Origin: CAVWDI01 sp963793095 | GTDB taxonomy: Bacteria; Chloroflexota; Anaerolineae; Anaerolineales; UBA4823 | Assembly: GCA_963793095.1 (NCBI GenBank) | Contig: CAWBYY010000002.1 | Coordinates: 558,001 to 622,000 of the forward strand | DNA: 64,000 nucleotides | Reading direction: 5' to 3' | In this document: piece after piece, positions 26,887 through 35,817 of the stretch | How the letters are laid out: each line of letters begins with the position of its first letter | Numbering within the stretch: position 1 is the stretch's first letter | The notes under the pieces: generated by a model | The model's database searches: none | Told to the model about the DNA's origin: nothing | What the model saw: only the letters and a program-made list of their open reading frames with translations | Position numbers and translations under genes: made by a program

Positions 26887-27829
26887 ATCATGGCGGCAAC
26901 TCGACGGAATAGCAGCTTACCCATGGTTAATTAACCAAATCGGCGTACGCGCTTATGAAGTAATTTGGGATCCATTACTCAGGGTTAAATTTGGTGAATA
27001 TTTCGACAAGATATCGGCAGCCTGGATTTGGCACAGAATCCACCGAGTTGCTAGCTCACGGCGGCGAATTTGGCAACCCGAATACTTGGGGTACCTGGAA
27101 TATGGTTCCGAAACTATTATCGAAGCCTTGGTAGATATATTAAGAAAAATGCACAATGTGGAAATTTTTACCGAAATGGATGTTCGTTCGGTGGAAGTTT
27201 GTGATGAAAGTGTCAAAGGAATTACCATTAGGAAAAGGCAGGAGATAATTGAATGCGATCATGTCATATCAACGGTTGCCCTTCCTATATTATCCCGTAT
27301 GATGCCACATTTCGACCTGGAATATCGGAAAAGAATCGAAAGTATTGATTATATTGGTGTAGTTTGCGGCTTACTTAAACTGAGCAATCCCATCAGCGAA
27401 TATTTTTGGTTGAACGTTAATGATGAAGATATCACCTTTAATGGGGTAATTGAATATACCAATCTCAATAAGCATTTGAGACTGAATGGAAAGTCAATTA
27501 TATATATCCCTTATTACCTGCCAACAAATTCAGAAAGGTTTAGTTTTAGTGATGAACAATTAGTAAATGAATTTATTGATGGATTAGGGAGGATCAATCC
27601 TGGTTTTAAACCAGAATGGATCGAAGAATTTGTGATATCCCGAGCGAAGTATGCTCAATCTATTTGTACAGTCGGTTTTGCGGATATTATGCCAGAACAT
27701 ACAACACCAATTAAGGGGTTGTATATTACCGATTCAACCCAATTTTATCCTGAGGATAGAACAATAAGCGGTGCAATCCGGGTTGGTCGAAAAACTGCTG
27801 AATTGATTATGCAGGATACAGTTTTATAA
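26819..27829 (+). CDS. FAD-dependent amine-oxidase-like protein, C-terminal piece (frameshifted)
   Basis: Continuation of the oxidoreductase begun at 26488: substrate-domain segments 'WDPLLRVKFGEYFDKISAAWIW', 'EYLGYLEYGSETIIEALVDIL' and the C-terminal FAD-contacting 'GLYITDSTQFYPEDRTISGAIRVGRKTAELI'. Proteins of this kind occur in many polysaccharide loci next to GT2 genes, and a sugar or lipid redox role is inferred. The DUF362 gene follows in the same direction. Confidence 0.82.
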   Translation, partial: FEPVPYMQKIRFGLNVVQNRYRKSWRQLDGIAAYPWLINQIGVRAYEVIWDPLLRVKFGEYFDKISAAWIWHRIHRVASSRRRIWQPEYLGYLEYGSETIIEALVDILRKMHNVEIFTEMDVRSVEVCDESVKGITIRKRQEIIECDHVISTVALPILSRMMPHFDLEYRKRIESIDYIGVVCGLLKLSNPISEYFWLNVNDEDITFNGVIEYTNLNKHLRLNGKSIIYIPYYLPTNSERFSFSDEQLVNEFIDGLGRINPGFKPEWIEEFVISRAKYAQSICTVGFADIMPEHTTPIKGLYITDSTQFYPEDRTISGAIRVGRKTAELIMQDTVL

Positions 27830-27893
27830 ATGTTATTAATCGGGGAAAGTTGGTTATCGTAATTTCTTGCATAAATAAAGCTTGGATATTCCT

Positions 27894-28964
27894 ATGATAT
27901 TGTCAAAAGAAGAGAATATGCTCATTTCAGATAGACGCACATATGCACCAGTATCAATCGTGCGAACGCTGCCCCAAAAAGAGCAAGTACTCGAGGATGT
28001 CAAAAAAGCCATGCGACTATCAAATTGGCGCGACTTTGTTTCCCATGGTGCTGATATTGCATTAAAGCCCAACCTTGGATGGGACAAACTGATTTCCGGT
28101 GCAATCAGTGCACCCTGGGTTGTTGAAGCGGTGATTTTGACTATACGCGACTATGTTGGAAAAATTTTTTTGGTTGAATCCAATCAAGTAGTAGTTGATG
28201 TTGAGAAAGCTTTGAAATTATCCGGTTTGGATGAGGTATGCAGGCGATTAGATGTCACATGGGTAAATATGTCGAAGGGGAATTATGTAAAAATTAAAAC
28301 TTCAGATGGACTCGTATTGCAGGAAATCAATATACCCGAGATACTCACTAATACTGAATTGATAACCTTACCATTACTTAAAACTCACAATAAAACTGTA
28401 ATTTCTGGCGCAATAAAAAACCAGTGGGGTTGTTTGCAGGAATTACGGCATAACTATCACCCGATACTGCCCCAAGCATTAGTGGACATTAATAGAGTTT
28501 TACAGCCCCGGTTTGCGGTAATGGATGGAACTGTAGGATTGGAAGGAGATGGTCCTAAATCTGGCATTCCTAAAGAGATGAATTTAATCCTCGCATCCGG
28601 TAATTTGGTTGGACTGGATGCAGTAGGAGCGAGGTTAATGGGATTTGATCCAATCAATTTAGGTTTTTTAAAGCTTTGCAGTGAAAACGGGTTGGGACCA
28701 ATGAATGGTTCACTTACTATAAAGGGGGAAAGTGTTGAAGATATCCGCAACAATTTTCTACCTGCAAAACACAATCCGGTTTCATGGTTAGAACTTGTTC
28801 TGCGAAAACCTCTTATTGAGTGGTTAGTATTCAAAACCCCGTTTTTAAAAATACCCGCCTGGGGGGCCAGGCGTTATTATGATTTTTGGTATTATTTTGT
28901 AGGCAAAAAATTACGTGAAGATTTCTTTCAGAAATCAGGATATGCAGCCCAGTGGAAACATTAA
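27894..28964 (+). CDS. DUF362 domain protein
   Basis: About 356 residues with the DUF362 signature: 'DIALKPNLGW', 'TLPLLKTHNKTVISGAIKNQWGCL' and 'AVMDGTVGLEGDGPKSG', followed by 'LASGNLVGLDAVGARLMGFDP'. Unlike some DUF362 proteins it has no CxxCxxC ferredoxin motif. The biochemical role is not established for the family; it is often seen near redox and glycan genes. The ATG at 27894 is chosen; a TTG at 27882 and an ATG at 27918 are alternatives. Same transcript direction as the flavin oxidoreductase, and convergent with the GT2 gene after it. Confidence 0.8.
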   Translation: MILSKEENMLISDRRTYAPVSIVRTLPQKEQVLEDVKKAMRLSNWRDFVSHGADIALKPNLGWDKLISGAISAPWVVEAVILTIRDYVGKIFLVESNQVVVDVEKALKLSGLDEVCRRLDVTWVNMSKGNYVKIKTSDGLVLQEINIPEILTNTELITLPLLKTHNKTVISGAIKNQWGCLQELRHNYHPILPQALVDINRVLQPRFAVMDGTVGLEGDGPKSGIPKEMNLILASGNLVGLDAVGARLMGFDPINLGFLKLCSENGLGPMNGSLTIKGESVEDIRNNFLPAKHNPVSWLELVLRKPLIEWLVFKTPFLKIPAWGARRYYDFWYYFVGKKLREDFFQKSGYAAQWKH

Positions 28965-28973
28965 GAGCTTACC

Positions 28974-29918
28974 CTATATTTGTCGATTTACAATAAATTC
29001 CATGAATTGTTGGCGAAGAGGATTTTGCGGAGAGAGCAAATTAAGTGCGGCTTCTTCATTTTTTGAGAGGTCCAGCAAAAGCATAACATTTAGTACACGG
29101 TCACAATCATACACAAATATTGAATGCAGCAACTGGTCGACACGTTTTGTTTTGTTGGTGTTTATATAAAAGTTGGAATTATCGCTAAAATGCGGTAAGT
29201 GGACTGCCAATACCCAGCAAATCTCAAAAATCATAGCAGCTTTATCTTCACGGATTGTGTTCCTTTCATGCACCCGGTAACATACTAGCGGCTCCGGAAT
29301 CATGACCATCTCTGCAATTCGGGCTATTCGTAATGCAAAATCCCAGTCATGAGCGTAACGCAATGGCAGGAATTCCCCCACCATTTCGTAATGACGACTT
29401 GTAAAAACAAAATTGGAAGTTGTCGCCCAGAAATTCTCCGTCAGAAGGGCATCGGTCAGGTCAGAACCAGCCCGGAAACTCCTTTCTGGTGCTTCTAAAA
29501 CCCATGGCTCGCTATCTCTATAACCGTGTTTTATGCCGATTTGTTTTCCAAATTGATCGATTATTCTGATGTATGAACCCACCAATCCAATATCGGGATC
29601 AGACTGCAGAACTGCAACAGCTCTTTCGAGGCGATTTGGCTCAAAGTAATCGTCAGAGTTGAGAATTGACAGGTACTCACCATTTGCCTCCCGCAGGCCG
29701 CGGTTTATAGCAGCATGAGCGCCTTGATTCTCCTGAGAGATTATCATAAGTCTTGGATCTGAATATCCGGCAAGTATATCAAGGGATCCGTCTGTTGAAC
29801 CGTCATCAACAACAATCAATTCAAAATCCGTCTCTGTCTGAGTGATGACGCTCTTCACTGCTGTGCTGATGTAAGCTGCATGGTTGTAAGAAGGGATGAC
29901 TACAGAAATTATTGGCAT
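28974..29918 (-). CDS. GT2 family glycosyltransferase
   Basis: 314 residues. Classical GT-A inverting fold: 'ISVVIPSYNHAAYISTAVKSV', 'ELIVVDDGSTDGSLDIL', 'GAHAAINRGLREANGEYLSILNSDDYF' (DXD-type motif) and 'LPLRYAHDWDFALRIAR' in the acceptor part. It closely resembles the two GT2 genes at 43849 and 45646 in overall type. The start follows the 1146-residue glycosyltransferase gene by nine bases, so they are one transcription unit. Confidence 0.87.
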   Translation of the reverse strand: MPIISVVIPSYNHAAYISTAVKSVITQTETDFELIVVDDGSTDGSLDILAGYSDPRLMIISQENQGAHAAINRGLREANGEYLSILNSDDYFEPNRLERAVAVLQSDPDIGLVGSYIRIIDQFGKQIGIKHGYRDSEPWVLEAPERSFRAGSDLTDALLTENFWATTSNFVFTSRHYEMVGEFLPLRYAHDWDFALRIARIAEMVMIPEPLVCYRVHERNTIREDKAAMIFEICWVLAVHLPHFSDNSNFYINTNKTKRVDQLLHSIFVYDCDRVLNVMLLLDLSKNEEAALNLLSPQNPLRQQFMEFIVNRQI

Positions 29919-29927
29919 AAAATATCT

Positions 29928-32900
29928 CTAATTGGGGATTAGAGCCTTGTAGTATTTATCGGCAATGAGAGCAATATCAAAATGGGATAGAGTCTTCTGA
30001 CGCAGTATATCCCTGTTTGGTGGATTATCGAGCATCTTGCGAACGCCCACCATAAGTTCTGCAACATCTCCTATTCGGGAAATAACCTCACCACCACCAG
30101 TGCGCTGTAAAACCTCGCGGTTGTTGCCAACGTCTGTAACCACCACAGGCACTCCCATTGCCTGTGCTTCGATGATGACCATTGGCATACCTTCAAAATC
30201 AGAAGGCAATACAACAACACTGGAGAATGCCAAGATGTCGCTGATGGGACGGTAAAAAGGGACACGAGTTATATTAGATAAACCTATCTTATTAATTTGT
30301 CTGTTCACTTCGCCAGCAAGCGGTCCATCACCCACCATTAGAAAATGAATATATTGATCCCTAGAAAACCGCCGTGCAAGCTCAACGAAATCCATGGGCC
30401 GTTTCTGGGGGTGTATCCGTGAAGCAAATGTTATTATTTTCTTGTTTTCCGGTAGGTTAAAATTCCTTTTTAGGGCAAGAATTCTATCATTGTTGTATTC
30501 GGCTGGGTTTAACTCGTCTGGTTCAATCCCATTTTCTATCAAAAATGTCTGTTCCGGTTTAGCGCCTTCTTGAATATATGCCTGAATTATTTTTGAGTTG
30601 ACCCCGATATGAGAATCGATGTTCATTACCAGGGAGAGGTCATAGCGATGGATCCATCCAATCACGGAATCATAAACCTGGTTAGCAATCCAAAGATGTG
30701 GGTATCGATGTTTAATATTCCAAAGAGCATCGTATATCCAGGGAGTCCCATTTGCAATATAAAGCGATTGGGGTTCAAAACGGTTAATGAGATACATCAT
30801 AAAAGAAAAGTATAAACTTGGATCAAGGAAGTCGGGTAAGGTGTATACGTAAGGGGTTACTTTACGGTATGCATCAGCAGTGGTTCCCATGGCATAATCA
30901 AATTTCTCAAAAGTCACTATAACAAATTGGATTTTCCCTTTCAAATTTTCCATCACCTTCAGGTGAATTTGTTCTGCGCCTCCGACAGCCAAATAGGGGT
31001 GAACCATGATGGAAATTGGAATTTCAGATTCAACAGGTTCAGGTTGTAAAATCTCATCTATACGGCTTAAATTCAAGGTTAAGTTACCCCAATCTTGGGA
31101 ACCAACATCTTTCAAGATAATCCTGTTTTCCAAAAGATGCCAATCTATTCCAGAGAATATTTTCTGGAATGGGATAGAATTTTCGCTGTCGTGGTCATTT
31201 GTGGGGTGAAAAATCACCTTTCCAGCAGCAAATGGAAATTTATAAGATTTGGAAATAAGGGGAGAGAGATCAAGGCTCATTTCTTGATCTAAGTATTCCT
31301 TTCGCACAACCTGCCTGAGAAGCGGATGCTGTTGATTTCCAGGTAATCTTCCTCTCTGGATTTGTTGGATTCCCCAATCAGCCGAACCACGCAAATTTAC
31401 AGTAAATGCTAATTTTTCTGATTCCAAAGCAATCAGATTTGTTTCCAGATATGTAGAGGTATGGGTGACCAAATCATCAGATGCAAGACATATGTATGGA
31501 GCATCTAAATTTTGCATAAGCGAATTAAAATCAAGAGCATCCCAAGTATCATTTGGCGATTCGGAAAAATAAGCAATGCTATTTTTGGGCTGCCAAATGA
31601 GTGATTGAATTGTGTGTTTGCAGGTTTGATTCTGTATCCAATTGTTCACAGCAATTTCTAAATAGGTTGATTTTTTTTCATCTTTGATTGTCAGGACTGT
31701 AATTGCGGGCGTTTGGCACAGGTCTTTTGTCTGAATGTTAATAGAAATAGTGAAGGCAATTTGATTTTGGATGGTTTTTGTTTGATCTGCATCAGTAAGA
31801 ATCTGAGAGAATTTTTTAGTTCCTGTGTTTATGAAAGATTTTAAACCTTCCTGCCTGAGAATTTGGGGGGCTCTGACCCCTGCTTTTAATATTCTTTCAA
31901 GCTTGCTGCCCCTTGGTAGGAGTGCCAAACGCATTCTTTGCAGTTTTTGGATTAATCTCCAGCTCCGGCTGGTGGTAATCTCTATGTAAACATCGTGGCT
32001 GTGTTTTACCTGGTTTGTCAAATTTACGATTGTAAGGTCTTTTTCGTTGATTTCTTCTTTGAGGGCGTTCTGATAATCAGCACTTTGTTTTAGTCTATTT
32101 TGAAAAGTATCAATTTGTCTGTTGAGAACAACAATCCTCTGGTTCGTATCTTCTAGAATCGCTTCCTGGTCATTGAGTTGAGTGATCGTGCTCTTAAGTT
32201 TGGCATTTAATTCCTGGCTGCGAACTTCAAGGTCTCTTTGCCATTCAAGCAGTCTATCAATCATGACAGCTTTTTTCGAAGAACCTTTTTTGAATTTCTC
32301 TTTCGCCATGATATGGTTAAAAATACCAACCCATTCATCTGCGTGAGCGCTAAGCAGCCAGTTCTTTTGCACATCATTTCTCGCCGAATTGCCAATCTGT
32401 GCTCGTAATTCTTGATCTTTGATTAGAAGAGTTAGGTACTGATCCCAATCATCTTCGCTTGAAGCTAAGAAACCATTTACACCGTGTTCAACAACGGTTT
32501 CATAAGGAGTAATGCGACTGTAAATGCCTGGAATCCCCAGAGAAGAGTACTCAAGATATTTGATTGCACTCTTACAGCGGTTGAAAAGATTATCTGCTAA
32601 AGGCGCAATAAAAATATCGCAATATTGCTCAATGAAATACTCTGCAAACTCTTTGTAAACTACCAGCCCAGGTTGATCCCACTCTGTGTTACCGTAACTG
32701 TCTATAGGATCTGGCGGAGCAAGTCCCCAGAATCGTAAGACCAACTTTTCATTGAACTTAGTTAAAACGCTCTCCAAGGGGGCGATTATTGACTCGATAT
32801 CGTAAGAGTGGCTGTGACCGCCCATATAACCGATTGTTAGTTTTTCTCTGTCAGCATTTTTAGGTTTTGGGAATTCCCAAATCAGATCATCAAGATAATT

Positions 32901-33368
32901 ATTAAATTGGTAAATGTTTGAATTGTAAGTGTTTAGATATTTACATATTGCAGAAGTGCTACCGATTACCGCGTCAGAATCCACAATTGCTTTTAAGATA
33001 CTGGACCGGGCAGTCAGGTAATGATAAAAATCCGGATGTTGTTCCGGGAGTTCCAAAAGTAGATCATCCAATTCATACACTATTATTTTGTTTTGGAGTT
33101 TTGCCACCTCGACGACGGCGTTATATTGTTCAACCTGGCTGGGAAAGTCCCTTTGGATAAGGACAATATCCGCTTGTGAGATCATATCTAGATCCACCTT
33201 GATATCGTCACCCAAAAAATGGTTTCCTTTTATCAGGTTAACGCCTGCAAATCTGGCTGGGGAAGTAACGCGAACAGTGGGACAGACATGTTCCCAGACA
33301 TCCGAAACGAAGGCAATGATCGAGAGTGGTTTCACAGTTAGTTTATTTTCTTTGTTTCTTTGGACCAT
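29928..33368 (-). CDS. multi-domain glycosyltransferase with two GT-B modules and a coiled coil
   Basis: About 1146 residues. The N-terminal GT-B-like module (to about 370) has 'VVEVAKLQNKIIVYELDDLL', 'KLTIGYMGGHSHSYDIESII' and 'SAIKYLEYSSLGIPGIYS'. A coiled coil (about 380-470) ends in 'TTSRSWRLIQKLQRM', the helix motif often seen between transferase domains. A middle domain of unclear type (about 530-770) follows. The C-terminal GT4 module (about 775-1146) has 'VHPYLAVGGAEQIH', 'KIITFASRIHPQKRPMDFVELA' and 'VVLPSDFEGMPMVIIEAQAMGVPVV' with its E-x7-E. Likely cytoplasmic and able to make two linkages. ATG at 33368 is preferred to TTG at 33386. Confidence 0.85.
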   Translation of the reverse strand: MVQRNKENKLTVKPLSIIAFVSDVWEHVCPTVRVTSPARFAGVNLIKGNHFLGDDIKVDLDMISQADIVLIQRDFPSQVEQYNAVVEVAKLQNKIIVYELDDLLLELPEQHPDFYHYLTARSSILKAIVDSDAVIGSTSAICKYLNTYNSNIYQFNNYLDDLIWEFPKPKNADREKLTIGYMGGHSHSYDIESIIAPLESVLTKFNEKLVLRFWGLAPPDPIDSYGNTEWDQPGLVVYKEFAEYFIEQYCDIFIAPLADNLFNRCKSAIKYLEYSSLGIPGIYSRITPYETVVEHGVNGFLASSEDDWDQYLTLLIKDQELRAQIGNSARNDVQKNWLLSAHADEWVGIFNHIMAKEKFKKGSSKKAVMIDRLLEWQRDLEVRSQELNAKLKSTITQLNDQEAILEDTNQRIVVLNRQIDTFQNRLKQSADYQNALKEEINEKDLTIVNLTNQVKHSHDVYIEITTSRSWRLIQKLQRMRLALLPRGSKLERILKAGVRAPQILRQEGLKSFINTGTKKFSQILTDADQTKTIQNQIAFTISINIQTKDLCQTPAITVLTIKDEKKSTYLEIAVNNWIQNQTCKHTIQSLIWQPKNSIAYFSESPNDTWDALDFNSLMQNLDAPYICLASDDLVTHTSTYLETNLIALESEKLAFTVNLRGSADWGIQQIQRGRLPGNQQHPLLRQVVRKEYLDQEMSLDLSPLISKSYKFPFAAGKVIFHPTNDHDSENSIPFQKIFSGIDWHLLENRIILKDVGSQDWGNLTLNLSRIDEILQPEPVESEIPISIMVHPYLAVGGAEQIHLKVMENLKGKIQFVIVTFEKFDYAMGTTADAYRKVTPYVYTLPDFLDPSLYFSFMMYLINRFEPQSLYIANGTPWIYDALWNIKHRYPHLWIANQVYDSVIGWIHRYDLSLVMNIDSHIGVNSKIIQAYIQEGAKPEQTFLIENGIEPDELNPAEYNNDRILALKRNFNLPENKKIITFASRIHPQKRPMDFVELARRFSRDQYIHFLMVGDGPLAGEVNRQINKIGLSNITRVPFYRPISDILAFSSVVVLPSDFEGMPMVIIEAQAMGVPVVVTDVGNNREVLQRTGGGEVISRIGDVAELMVGVRKMLDNPPNRDILRQKTLSHFDIALIADKYYKALIPN

Positions 33369-33575
33369 GTTGATATTGAGATTCAAAATTGAGGATATTT
33401 TCTCGATAAATTATTATAATTTAGATAGATTTGAAGATTGGACTATTATTTACTATCATGTTGCGATGACCATTGGATGTAAATAGAAACTTAAAATCGG
33501 CAGCGTATAGATTTTTGGTAAATTTTTCTAAGTATTTTAATCTGGGGCAGTCGCAATTGGAGAATTCAATTTGAT

Positions 33576-33842
33576 ATGGGGCAATTTCACGTTCAATACA
33601 AAAATTTAGGGGAATTGTTTTATTATAATCTGCTGCTTATTACTGGCTTAAAGCACAAGCAATATTTGAGGTGGATAAAAAAGATTGTTAAAATGACATC
33701 CGAAGCATTATGGGGGATCAGTAAGCAGGTATTTATTGTTCTGTGGGCAAAACTTAAAAATTATATTCCCCTACGAGTTCTGAGATTAATCTTAAGACTA
33801 AAATTATCTGGTCAAGCTGAAATTTCAGACTTGAAAAAATGA
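33576..33842 (+). CDS. hypothetical small basic protein (uncertain)
   Basis: An 88-residue ORF, basic and rich in Leu, Ile, Lys and Trp with no recognised motif. It sits alone on the plus strand between the large glycosyltransferase and the rhamnose genes. The composition (a hydrophobic and basic amphipathic helix) could be the tail of a lost glycosyltransferase or simply an AT-rich random ORF. No clear ribosome binding site. Listed because it is the only candidate in this gap (33370-33949). Confidence 0.22.
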   Translation: MGQFHVQYKNLGELFYYNLLLITGLKHKQYLRWIKKIVKMTSEALWGISKQVFIVLWAKLKNYIPLRVLRLILRLKLSGQAEISDLKK

Positions 33843-33949
33843 TAAAGTTATCGTGAACCAGTCTGACTAGGGTCTATTATTTCTATCCAAATGAACTGCC
33901 CAGTTAATGATACAAAAAAACTTAAAATTCAAGGTCTTTAAAAAAGCCC

Positions 33950-34666
33950 TCATTCTTTTCCAAGCTGGGATTGATCATACATCGCCAGTGCCAGGCTTGA
34001 CTTCCACTCAGGGATCTTTATATTGAATCCAGAAATAAACTGTCTGCAGTCCAGTGCGGTGTACAAAGGGCGCCGGGCAGGGGTAGGGAAGTCAGCTGTC
34101 AGGGCAGGCTGGATGTCTCTGGCTTTCTGTTCCTCTTTGTTTGGGTCGAGTTCCAGGATCGCCTGAGCCCATTCGAAGCGGCTTGCGGCCCCGGAGCCTG
34201 CCAGGTGGTAGGTACCCTTATGTTGATGGGCCCAATTGGCGAAATCCTCTCCAGCTGTCGCTAACATTTGGGCGGATATCTCGGCCAGCATGCGCGCCCA
34301 GGTAGGGCTGCCGACCTGGTCGGAGACGATTTTCAGGGTTTCCTGTTTTCGGGACCAGTCCAGCACTTTGGTAACGAAACTCTCGTGCCGCAGGCTGTAG
34401 ACCCAGCTTGTCCTCAGGATGAAGCATGCACAGCCTGATTCCAAAATCGCCTGTTCGCCTTTTAATTTGCTGCGCCCGTAAACGTTAATGGGGTTAGCCC
34501 GGTCGCTTTCGTTGTAGGGTTCTCCCTTCGATCCGTCAAAAACGTAATCGGTCGAATAATGGACCAGTACCGACCCCAGATCGCCGGCAATTTCTGCAAG
34601 ACGGGCAGGCGCTTCCCCGTTTACCGCCAGGGCAATTCTGAGGTTCGTCTTCGGCTTTATCGACAT
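33950..34666 (-). CDS. rfbD: dTDP-4-dehydrorhamnose reductase, main piece (frameshifted)
   Basis: Last enzyme of dTDP-L-rhamnose synthesis: NADPH reduction of dTDP-4-dehydro-L-rhamnose. Clear SDR-extended marks are 'LVHYSTDYVFDGSKGEPYNE' (STDYVFDG motif) and 'NVYGRSKLKGEQAI' (catalytic YxxxK), then 'FILRTSWVYS' and 'DQVGSPTW'. The first residues of this ORF are out of frame; the true frame begins at 'ALAVNGEAPARLAEIAG'. Two single-base insertions (near 34635 and 34743) separate it from its N terminus. Corrected, the gene runs 33950-34851 and encodes 299 residues, the usual RfbD length. Confidence 0.9.
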   Translation of the reverse strand: MSIKPKTNLRIALAVNGEAPARLAEIAGDLGSVLVHYSTDYVFDGSKGEPYNESDRANPINVYGRSKLKGEQAILESGCACFILRTSWVYSLRHESFVTKVLDWSRKQETLKIVSDQVGSPTWARMLAEISAQMLATAGEDFANWAHQHKGTYHLAGSGAASRFEWAQAILELDPNKEEQKARDIQPALTADFPTPARRPLYTALDCRQFISGFNIKIPEWKSSLALAMYDQSQLGKE

Positions 34667-34851
34667 CAGTGTAGGCGGCGGTATTGATGATCAGGCCTGG
34701 CTTTACTCTCCGTAAGGTGTCGGCGATACTATCCGGTGATGGCAAGGTCAATTTCGGGGTAATCAAGCGCCACCAGACTGCCCGGAGGGGCAAGGGTCCT
34801 GTTCAGTTCCCAGCCTAACTGGCCGTTTTTGCCTATCAATAAAATCCGCAT
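34634..34851 (-). CDS. rfbD: dTDP-4-dehydrorhamnose reductase, N-terminal pieces (frameshifted)
   Basis: From the ATG at 34851 one reads 'MRILLIGKNGQLGWELNRTL' (the NAD(P) GxxGxxG region) to 'YPEIDLA'. The next frame continues 'PSPDSIADTLRRVKPGLIINTAAYTDVDKAEDEP', where 'INTAAYTDVDKAE' is a family signature. Removing one G near 34743 and one T near 34635 connects both to 33950-34666. The gene follows rfbA by about 40 bases. Confidence 0.85.
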
Positions 34852-34893
34852 TTGTTCTTAGGTGAGCTAGTAAGGGGGGCTACGGAGATACCA

Positions 34894-35311
34894 TTAATTA
34901 TTAAATGGGTAATCCTCTTCCAGTATCCGGGTGAGGTATAAGCCGTACTGGCTGCCTTTGTAAATATCCGCCAGCTTTTGGAACTGAGCCTGGTTGATGA
35001 AGCCCTTTCGAAACGCGATCTCCTCGGGACAGGAGATCATCAACCCCTGCCTTTCCTCGACCGCCTGAACGAAGTTGGCAGCCTGCAGCAAAGACTTCGG
35101 GTGTGCCGGCATCCAACCAGGCGACGCCGCGTCCCATAAGGTTGACGCGCAGCTCCTTCCTTTCCAGGTAAATCCGGTTAAGGTCGCTGATCTCCAGCTC
35201 GCCTCTGGGGGAAGGTTTCAGCGAGGCTGCAAAATCCACCACCTTACTGTCGTAAAAATAAAGGCCCGGAACGGCATAATTTGAACGAGGTTTTAGCCGG
35301 TTTTTCTTCAA
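34894..35311 (-). CDS. rfbA: glucose-1-phosphate thymidylyltransferase, C-terminal pieces (frameshifted)
   Basis: C-terminal part of RfbA in two frames. The first has 'SNYAVPGLYFYDSKVVDFA', 'SPRGELEISDLNRIYLE' and 'RGVAWLDAGTPE'. The second, from about 35095, has 'SLLQAANFVQAVEERQGL', 'CPEEIAFRKGFI' and ends 'EEDYPFNN'. These are standard RfbA segments in the right order. One extra G at about 35095 and one extra A in the run at 35291-35294 explain the breaks. Corrected, the gene spans 34894-35780 and encodes 294 residues. Confidence 0.9.
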
Positions 35312-35780
35312 TGGTCACGGCATAGCCTTCCCGGTTTATCTCAACAACCCCATAGCGTTGGGGGTCCCTGACCGGGTAGGCGAAGATCATGGCGCCCTGA
35401 GTGAGCTTCGCGGCTGCCTGGAGCTGGGTGTGCAGCCCGGTTCCGAAAAAGATATTATCGCCAAGCACCAGGCAGACCGGCTGGCGGTCGATAAACCCCG
35501 GGTCGATTAAAAAAGCCTCCGCCAGGCCGCCCGGTTCTGGTTGCTCGGAATAGGAAAAACGCAGCCCCCACTGCTCTCCGCTGTCAAGCAGGCTGCGGAA
35601 GGCGGGCAGCGCTTCCGGCGTGCTGATGACCAGGATCTCCCGGATTCCAGCCAGCATCAACATGGAGAGGGGATAGTAGATCATTGGTTTATCGTAGACC
35701 GGAAGCAGCTGCTTGCTGGTTCCAATCGTTAATGGGTGCAGGCGGGTGCCGTAACCCCCCGCCAGAATGATGCCTTTCAT
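35244..35780 (-). CDS. rfbA: glucose-1-phosphate thymidylyltransferase, N-terminal piece (frameshifted)
   Basis: Makes dTDP-glucose from dTTP and glucose-1-phosphate, the first step of the rhamnose pathway. The nucleotidyltransferase start 'MKGIILAGGYGTRLHPLT' (G-x-G-T-R-L loop) is followed by 'KQLLPVYDKPMIYYPLSMLM' and 'VLGDNIFFG', all hallmark RfbA sequences. The frame fails after 'IEEKPAK'; the continuation is at 34894-35311. It follows rfbB by 37 bases on the same strand. Confidence 0.93.
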   Translation of the reverse strand: MKGIILAGGYGTRLHPLTIGTSKQLLPVYDKPMIYYPLSMLMLAGIREILVISTPEALPAFRSLLDSGEQWGLRFSYSEQPEPGGLAEAFLIDPGFIDRQPVCLVLGDNIFFGTGLHTQLQAAAKLTQGAMIFAYPVRDPQRYGVVEINREGYAVTIEEKPAKTSFKLCRSGPLFLRQ

Positions 35781-35817
35781 AACAAAAAATTTCCTTATCT
35801 AAATCAACTGGTCGAAA

